This document shows positions 14,874-18,292 of a stretch of 18,292 nucleotides of DNA, one piece after another. A program made the translations under genes and the position numbers. The number at the start of each line of letters is the position of its first letter. Position 1 is the first letter of the stretch. Origin of the DNA: JAZNBI01 sp045586995 (GTDB lineage Bacteria > Bacillota > Clostridia > Oscillospirales > CAG-272); assembly GCA_045586995.1 (NCBI GenBank), contig JAZNBI010000102.1, positions 1 through 18,292 on the forward strand. The letters are read 5' to 3'. The notes below the pieces were generated by a model. It did no database searches, was not told where the DNA came from, and saw nothing but the letters and a program-made list of their open reading frames with translations.

Positions 14874-15287
14874 ATGGAAAATAGATTTCAGACAGTTTCC
14901 ACATCTGCAAGAAATGTAAAAACAATTGTCATTTCGTCTATCGTAATGGGAGTTTTGGCTTGTTTGGGACTTAAAATATCATTTGTGACGTTCATTTTCT
15001 TAGAAGTAATGGTTTTGATGTGTTGTGTAATAATGGTTCTTATGGTTTCAAAAGTCAAGTGGACAATGGTTTTTAGCGGCACTTATTTAACCATTACAAA
15101 CATGGCGAATAATAAACAGTATTATTTTCGCAATCTGAAACACAGTGATTTTGTATTTAAGCAAAGTGAAACGCAAAAAACAAAGAATTGTGCTCATCTT
15201 AAGATTGTTGGAGCGTCAGTTGTATTCAACGACGTACAACATTTTTCAGAATTGAAAGCTTATATAGATCAAAACTTTTCAGGGTAA
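14874..15287 (+). CDS. Small membrane protein of unknown function, two TM helices plus C-terminal domain
   Basis: Not recognised. The 137-residue protein has a short N-terminus, two hydrophobic helices at about residues 15-35 and 38-60 (TIVISSIVMGVLACLGL, then FIFLEVMVLMCCVIMVLMV), and a soluble C-terminal portion of about 75 residues beginning WTMVFSGTYLTITN. That region alternates short beta-like stretches and ends in an amphipathic helix (FSELKAYIDQNF), a pattern resembling small bacterial PH-like membrane-anchored domains; this is only a shape impression. ATG 14874 is chosen over ATG 14850 because GGAG at 14861-14864 lies 9 bases upstream. It follows guaA by 113 bases with no clear promoter, so co-transcription is possible. 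Base composition is more AT-rich than its neighbours. Confidence 0.7.
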   Translation: MENRFQTVSTSARNVKTIVISSIVMGVLACLGLKISFVTFIFLEVMVLMCCVIMVLMVSKVKWTMVFSGTYLTITNMANNKQYYFRNLKHSDFVFKQSETQKTKNCAHLKIVGASVVFNDVQHFSELKAYIDQNFSG

Positions 15288-15364
15288 TCAAAAAATGCAT
15301 CGAGCTTCGACAAATGTTGATTCCTTCGGTAACCACGATGAAAAATAAATTAAATAATGTTTTT

Positions 15365-15398
15365 AAGCGGCTTGGATTTTTCTTTCCAAGCCGCTTTT
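15365..15398 (+). terminator. Rho-independent terminator
   Basis: AAGCGGCTTGGA (15365-15376) and TCCAAGCCGCTT (15385-15396) pair perfectly over 12 bases around an 8-base T-rich loop, followed by a short T tract. It ends the guaA / small membrane protein unit. The rest of 15288-15452 shows no other feature. Confidence 0.85.
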
Positions 15399-15452
15399 CG
15401 CTTTACAAATAATAAATCTACCTTTTATGCCAAAAATATATTAATTATACGC

Positions 15453-15504
15453 TTGAAAAAGGCAAAAAATATGATATAATAATAGTGAAACAAAAAAGAA
15501 AGGA
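15453..15504 (+). promoter_or_regulatory. Promoter and ribosome binding site of the 15513 gene
   Basis: TTGAAA (15453-15458), a 16-base spacer and TATAAT (15475-15480) with an extended TGA in front form a strong promoter. AAAGGA ending at 15504 lies 8 bases before ATG 15513. Confidence 0.75.
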
Positions 15505-15512
15505 AATCAGTA

Positions 15513-16046
15513 ATGGCTGCCCAAGCAGAAAATCAAGCAAACGTAAAGTTTTCATATAAAAAGTATTATTCCTTCCGTAACAAGATCAACAGAAAATTTT
15601 CTGAAAGATTCCGTTCGGATATGAGGATAGATTTCGTCACGAGAACGCTTTTCTACGGAGATACCCAACCGGCTGTCGTGGTTTCAACTAATCCGTTGTT
15701 GATAGGGGCTTATTCCGATGAAATGGATGCAGTTGTTATGCTTCGCTTCCCCGAGGAATTTGCGGAGCAATATAATCTTTCGGTTGGCACCCGTTTGACA
15801 ACCTCTAACGTTTATTTTACCGGAAATAAAGTTGCCGATGATATACACGTCGGCGCAAACTATTCCCGTCAATATGCGGATTTTGTCCCGATCGTTCAGT
15901 TGTTCTTGGGAAAGAAGGACGAAAAAATCACGGAAAAAACAAAATTGTTTAAAGAAGATATATGGCAAGCAGTGACCGAAAAAGCTCAAGATTATTTAAG
16001 CAGCTGTCCTGATTGCTCGCGTGATGGCTTTTTCTATTTTAAATGA
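15513..16046 (+). CDS. Hypothetical cytoplasmic protein, 177 residues
   Basis: Not recognised. No signal peptide, membrane helix or metal-cluster motif is visible. The N-terminus is basic and polar (FSYKKYYSFRNKINRKFSER). The middle looks like a mixed alpha/beta fold with RIDFVTRTLFYGDTQPAVVV and MDAVVMLRFPEEFAEQY, and the C-terminal helix region precedes a CPDC pair near the end (SSCPDCSRDGFFYF). The CPDC could be redox-active or structural, but its partner is unknown. The gene has its own strong promoter and ribosome site and is followed after 33 bases by the serine hydrolase, so the two probably form one unit. Codon use and signals support a real, expressed gene. Confidence 0.75.
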   Translation: MAAQAENQANVKFSYKKYYSFRNKINRKFSERFRSDMRIDFVTRTLFYGDTQPAVVVSTNPLLIGAYSDEMDAVVMLRFPEEFAEQYNLSVGTRLTTSNVYFTGNKVADDIHVGANYSRQYADFVPIVQLFLGKKDEKITEKTKLFKEDIWQAVTEKAQDYLSSCPDCSRDGFFYFK

Positions 16047-16079
16047 TTAGGTTATGATTAAAAATCAGGGAGGAATCTT

Positions 16080-17216
16080 ATGTTTGAAAAAACAAAAGCT
16101 TTTTGCGATTCGTTTTTAAATCTCGGTGTGCCGGGATTTGACCTTGCCGTGTATCAGGACGGCAAGTGTATTCTTCGTTATATGAACGGTTACAGTGACC
16201 TTGAAAATAAGGTTAAAATGAACGGAAACGAGAGATACAATATCTACTCATGTTCAAAGCCGATAACCTGTACCGCCGCGTTGCAGCTGTGGGAGAAGGG
16301 CTTGTTTTCTTTAGAGGATAAGCTGTCGGACTATATGCCCGAGTTTTCCGAAATGACCGTAGCAACCGAAAACGGCACAAAAAAAGCCGAAAACCCGATA
16401 TTGATTCGTCATCTGTTTGAAATGACTGCAGGATTTTCGTATAAATGCCGCTCTCCTCAGATATTAAAGGCAATCGAAGAAACCGACGGCAAGTGTCCCA
16501 CGCGCGAGGTGATGAAATATCTTGCCAAGGAGCCGTTGCTCTTTGAGCCGGGAGATAGATGGGAATACGGGCTTTGCCACGACGTTTTGGCGGCGTTGGT
16601 CGAGGTCATATCGGGCGAAAAATTTGAAATCTACGTTAAGAAAAACATTTTAGACGTTGCGGGCATGAACCGTTCTACCTTTATGCTGCCCGATGAGGAA
16701 TTGGATACTATTACCGAGCAATATCGATTTGAAAACGGCAGCCCGATTAAAATAGGAAAAACTATCGGCACTTTTAAGTTTGGAAGCGAATACGCAGCGG
16801 GCGGTGCGGGATGCATTTCAACCGTCGACGATTACATAGCTTTTTTGGAGGCGCTTCGCACACATAAGCTGTTAAAGCCCGAAACGCTCGAGCTGATGAT
16901 CACCGACCGCTTGACCGAGCACCAAAAACGCAGCTATTCCCAACCCGGACACGGTTACGGACTGGGTGTAAGATGTCCCATGGGCGACGAAAGGTATCTT
17001 GATTTCGGCTGGGGTGGAGCGGCAGGCGCTTATCTTGCCGCAGATGTTCAGAATAAGCTGAGCATATATCTCGGCATGCACTTGCAATCTTCTCCCGTGC
17101 AGGGACTTCGTTTGATGCTTTACCGTTTTATAAAAGCAGAGCTCATCGACCAAAACGATCTTGAAAATCTGTATCAGGATATGAAAAAAATGTATAATTA
17201 CACCTTTACTTATTGA
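16080..17216 (+). CDS. Serine hydrolase, class C beta-lactamase / S12 peptidase family
   Basis: A 378-residue member of the beta-lactamase (PF00144-type) superfamily, with a Ser-Lys pair hydrolysing an ester or amide. SxxK is SCSK at 57-60 (Ser57, Lys60), the second motif is Tyr163 in WEYGLCHDVLAALVEVI, and the third catalytic-wall motif is FGWGGAAG at 309-316, near the usual position of KTG/HxG. There is no signal peptide or lipobox, so the enzyme should be cytoplasmic, which makes penicillin-binding or secreted lactamase function unlikely; esterase-like activity is more plausible. GGGAGG at 16068-16073 lies 6 bases before ATG 16080. It is probably co-transcribed with the unknown gene upstream, and a strong terminator follows. 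The substrate is unknown. Confidence 0.88.
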   Translation: MFEKTKAFCDSFLNLGVPGFDLAVYQDGKCILRYMNGYSDLENKVKMNGNERYNIYSCSKPITCTAALQLWEKGLFSLEDKLSDYMPEFSEMTVATENGTKKAENPILIRHLFEMTAGFSYKCRSPQILKAIEETDGKCPTREVMKYLAKEPLLFEPGDRWEYGLCHDVLAALVEVISGEKFEIYVKKNILDVAGMNRSTFMLPDEELDTITEQYRFENGSPIKIGKTIGTFKFGSEYAAGGAGCISTVDDYIAFLEALRTHKLLKPETLELMITDRLTEHQKRSYSQPGHGYGLGVRCPMGDERYLDFGWGGAAGAYLAADVQNKLSIYLGMHLQSSPVQGLRLMLYRFIKAELIDQNDLENLYQDMKKMYNYTFTY

Positions 17217-17225
17217 TAAAGAAAC

Positions 17226-17260
17226 AAAACCGGCAGAGAAACGATTTCTCTGTCGGTTTT
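17226..17260 (+). terminator. Strong rho-independent terminator after the serine hydrolase
   Basis: AAAACCGGCAGAGAAA (17226-17241) pairs with TTTCTCTGTCGGTTTT (17245-17260) through one G-T wobble, with loop CGA. The terminal TTTT serves the plus strand and the AAAA end can serve the minus-strand PHP gene, so it may work both ways. Confidence 0.85.
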
Positions 17261-17303
17261 GTATAAATATATTTTTGTTAAAACGGACCGTTACACAAAA
17301 TTA

Positions 17304-17984
17304 TCATTCCTTGGTAAAGGAAAATATTTTGAAATCCTTTTCAAGTATTCGTTTTACAAAATCGCGCTCGTTTTCTATCGGAGCTTCACATTCAACACCT
17401 GCAAATTTTGTCTGAGTTGCCGCGTTATGAATGTCGGTTCCCGCGAACCGAATCAACGAATATTTTTCACAGTATATTCGCGCCATCTCATTTTCAAAAT
17501 CTGTGCGGCAGGCGTTTAATATCTCAATTCCGTGAACGCTTCTCGGGAACAATCTTATATGGTCTATATATGAAGCTTCTCTGAAGGGGTGCGCTTGGAT
17601 AACGAGCGCTCCGTTTTCAATCAGATACGGAAGCTGTTCGGTTTTTTTCATATCCATGATTTCGGGATGCAAAAGAAACCACTCCTTGTCAAGACCGTAC
17701 ACTAAAAAATCCGTTCCCCTATGCGACATCTCAATTCCGCAAAATACCTTTATACCAAAATCCTTTTCAACTCTTTTTGCGTTCTCATAGTCGGCAAAGA
17801 AAAACCGAATCTTTTGCTCGTACGGCAAATTTTTATCGATATTTATATTTCCGTCAAGAAAATGATTGGTTATAAAAACGCCGTCATATCCCAATTCTTT
17901 ATATAACCGCAGCATATCGCAAGCATCAGACTTTGCGCAATGACTGACGGGGTATGTGTGTAAATGTGTTTCGTAACGATACAT
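17304..17984 (-). CDS. PHP-domain metal-dependent phosphoesterase
   Basis: A 226-residue cytoplasmic protein of the PHP (polymerase and histidinol phosphatase) superfamily. Metal-binding residues are in order: HLH at His7/His9 (YETHLHTYPVS), ITNH at His41, GIEMS with Glu85, AHP at His132, and GTDIH with Asp184/His186. This is the full set expected for an active hydrolase. Length fits small stand-alone PHP proteins (histidinol-phosphatase-like or nucleotide/phospho-sugar phosphoesterases); the substrate cannot be assigned. ATG 17984 is preferred because AGGAG at 17992-17996 lies 7 bases upstream and the protein then begins right before the first PHP motif; the longer frame from 18068 runs through the promoter. 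It stands alone, with its own promoter. Confidence 0.88.
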   Translation of the reverse strand: MYRYETHLHTYPVSHCAKSDACDMLRLYKELGYDGVFITNHFLDGNINIDKNLPYEQKIRFFFADYENAKRVEKDFGIKVFCGIEMSHRGTDFLVYGLDKEWFLLHPEIMDMKKTEQLPYLIENGALVIQAHPFREASYIDHIRLFPRSVHGIEILNACRTDFENEMARIYCEKYSLIRFAGTDIHNAATQTKFAGVECEAPIENERDFVKRILEKDFKIFSFTKE

Positions 17985-17991
17985 AAAGGCA

Positions 17992-18065
17992 CTCCTGAAA
18001 ACACGGCATAAATACGCGCTTATTTCTGTATCAATCATTATACCACACTGTTTCGACAAATACAA
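17992..18065 (-). promoter_or_regulatory. Promoter and ribosome binding site of the PHP gene
   Basis: On the minus strand an extended -10 TGG-TATAAT (hexamer 18037-18042) lies 17 bases from a weak -35 TTGTAT (18060-18065). The leader of about 45 bases ends in AGGAG at 17992-17996. Confidence 0.65.
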
Positions 18066-18078
18066 CATTTAAATAAGC

Positions 18079-18115
18079 AAAAAGCAAAACGGCGAAGAAA
18101 AAATTTTCTTCGCCG
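18079..18115 (-). terminator. Rho-independent terminator of the DUF4097-like gene
   Basis: CGGCGAAGAA and TTCTTCGCCG (outer arms 18090-18115) form a strong stem with an A/T loop. On the minus strand it is followed by TTTTGCTTTTTG, so it ends the gene entering from the right edge, just before the PHP promoter. Confidence 0.82.
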
Positions 18116-18130
18116 CGCTGATTTTTATTA

Positions 18131-18292
18131 CTATCTTCCAATTTTGATCATAATATCGCCCGTATCGGTGGTGATCTCGCATCTGCCGCCCTCGGTCGTT
18201 TTCGGAATGTCGACCTTGCCCGTATCGGTTTGGGCAATAAATATCTTATCGGTAAGCAAGCTTCCTTTGACATCTCCCGTATCGGTCATAAT
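18131..18292 (-). CDS. C-terminal end of a DUF4097-type beta-strand repeat protein (partial)
   Basis: Open from the right edge to TAG at 18131-18133; only the last 53 residues are inside. They show the pattern TDTGDVKGSLL, QTDTGKVDIP, TTDTGDIMIKIG, that is TDTG-x-V/I every 19-20 residues, typical of the right-handed beta-repeat of DUF4097 ('putative adhesin') proteins, which are often encoded with PspC/HTH-type envelope regulators. The name adhesin is a family label and no binding function is shown. The start, any membrane anchor and the neighbours are outside the window. Confidence 0.75.
   Translation of the reverse strand: MMTDTGDVKGSLLTDKIFIAQTDTGKVDIPKTTEGGRCEITTDTGDIMIKIGR
18159..18286 (-). 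repeat. Three copies of an 11-base coding repeat (TDTG)
   Basis: ACCGATACGGG (minus strand) occurs identically at 18159-18169, 18219-18229 and 18276-18286, spaced 60 and 57 bases. Each copy encodes the TDTG turn of the DUF4097-type beta repeat, so it reflects protein repeat structure with conserved codons rather than a mobile repeat. Confidence 0.75.

Noticed and set aside
1..18292. tRNA, rRNA, CRISPR, transposon, prophage or attachment-site signals
   Set aside because: Looked for cloverleaf ends, regular direct repeats, transposase or integrase motifs and long terminal inverted repeats; none seen. Inverted repeats present are explained as terminators or leader structure.

Overview
The window reads as a chromosomal stretch from a Firmicute of the class Clostridia, probably an anaerobic gut-type lineage. 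The reasons are a T-box leader, strong AGGAGG-type ribosome binding sites, near-consensus sigma-A promoters, a ferredoxin-dependent 2-oxoacid oxidoreductase and Firmicute-style PiT/DUF47 and GuaA genes. No rRNA, tRNA, CRISPR array, transposase or phage gene was seen. The species cannot be named from the sequence alone.

Layout. (1) 1-2331, minus: most of a P-type Ca2+-type ATPase, cut by the left edge. (2) 2596-4294, plus: a PiT phosphate transporter and its DUF47/PhoU-like partner, followed by two hairpin terminators. (3) 13320 down to 4428, minus: a seven-gene operon behind a consensus promoter and a T-box leader. In transcription order it encodes a Na+/solute symporter, an AMP-forming acyl-CoA ligase, IorA, IorB, a PaaK-type aryl-acetate CoA ligase, a tandem ACT-domain protein and a class I/II aminotransferase. 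(4) 13471-15287, plus, divergent from the operon: a GMP synthase whose glutaminase domain has collapsed, and a small two-TM protein. (5) 15513-17216, plus: an unknown 177-residue protein and a class-C-beta-lactamase-like serine hydrolase. (6) 17304-17984, minus: a PHP-domain phosphoesterase. (7) 18131 to the right edge, minus: the C-terminal end of a DUF4097-type beta-repeat protein.

The main point of interest is the T-box operon. The specifier loop is best read as UAC (Tyr), and the T-box bulge is UGGU, which would pair with an A73 discriminator such as that of tRNA-Tyr. A T-box switches its operon on when the cognate tRNA is uncharged. The gene set can import an aryl acid, activate it to a CoA ester, carboxylate it reductively with IorAB to an arylpyruvate, and transaminate that to an aromatic amino acid. 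The regulation therefore argues that this IorAB/PaaK cluster runs in the biosynthetic direction (salvage of 4-hydroxyphenylacetate or related acids into tyrosine) rather than in amino-acid fermentation. This is an inference from sequence and known families and has not been tested.

A second oddity is the divergent GuaA. Its ATP-pyrophosphatase and dimerisation parts look complete, but about 90 residues of the class I glutamine amidotransferase domain, including the Cys and His-Glu catalytic residues, are missing without loss of reading frame.
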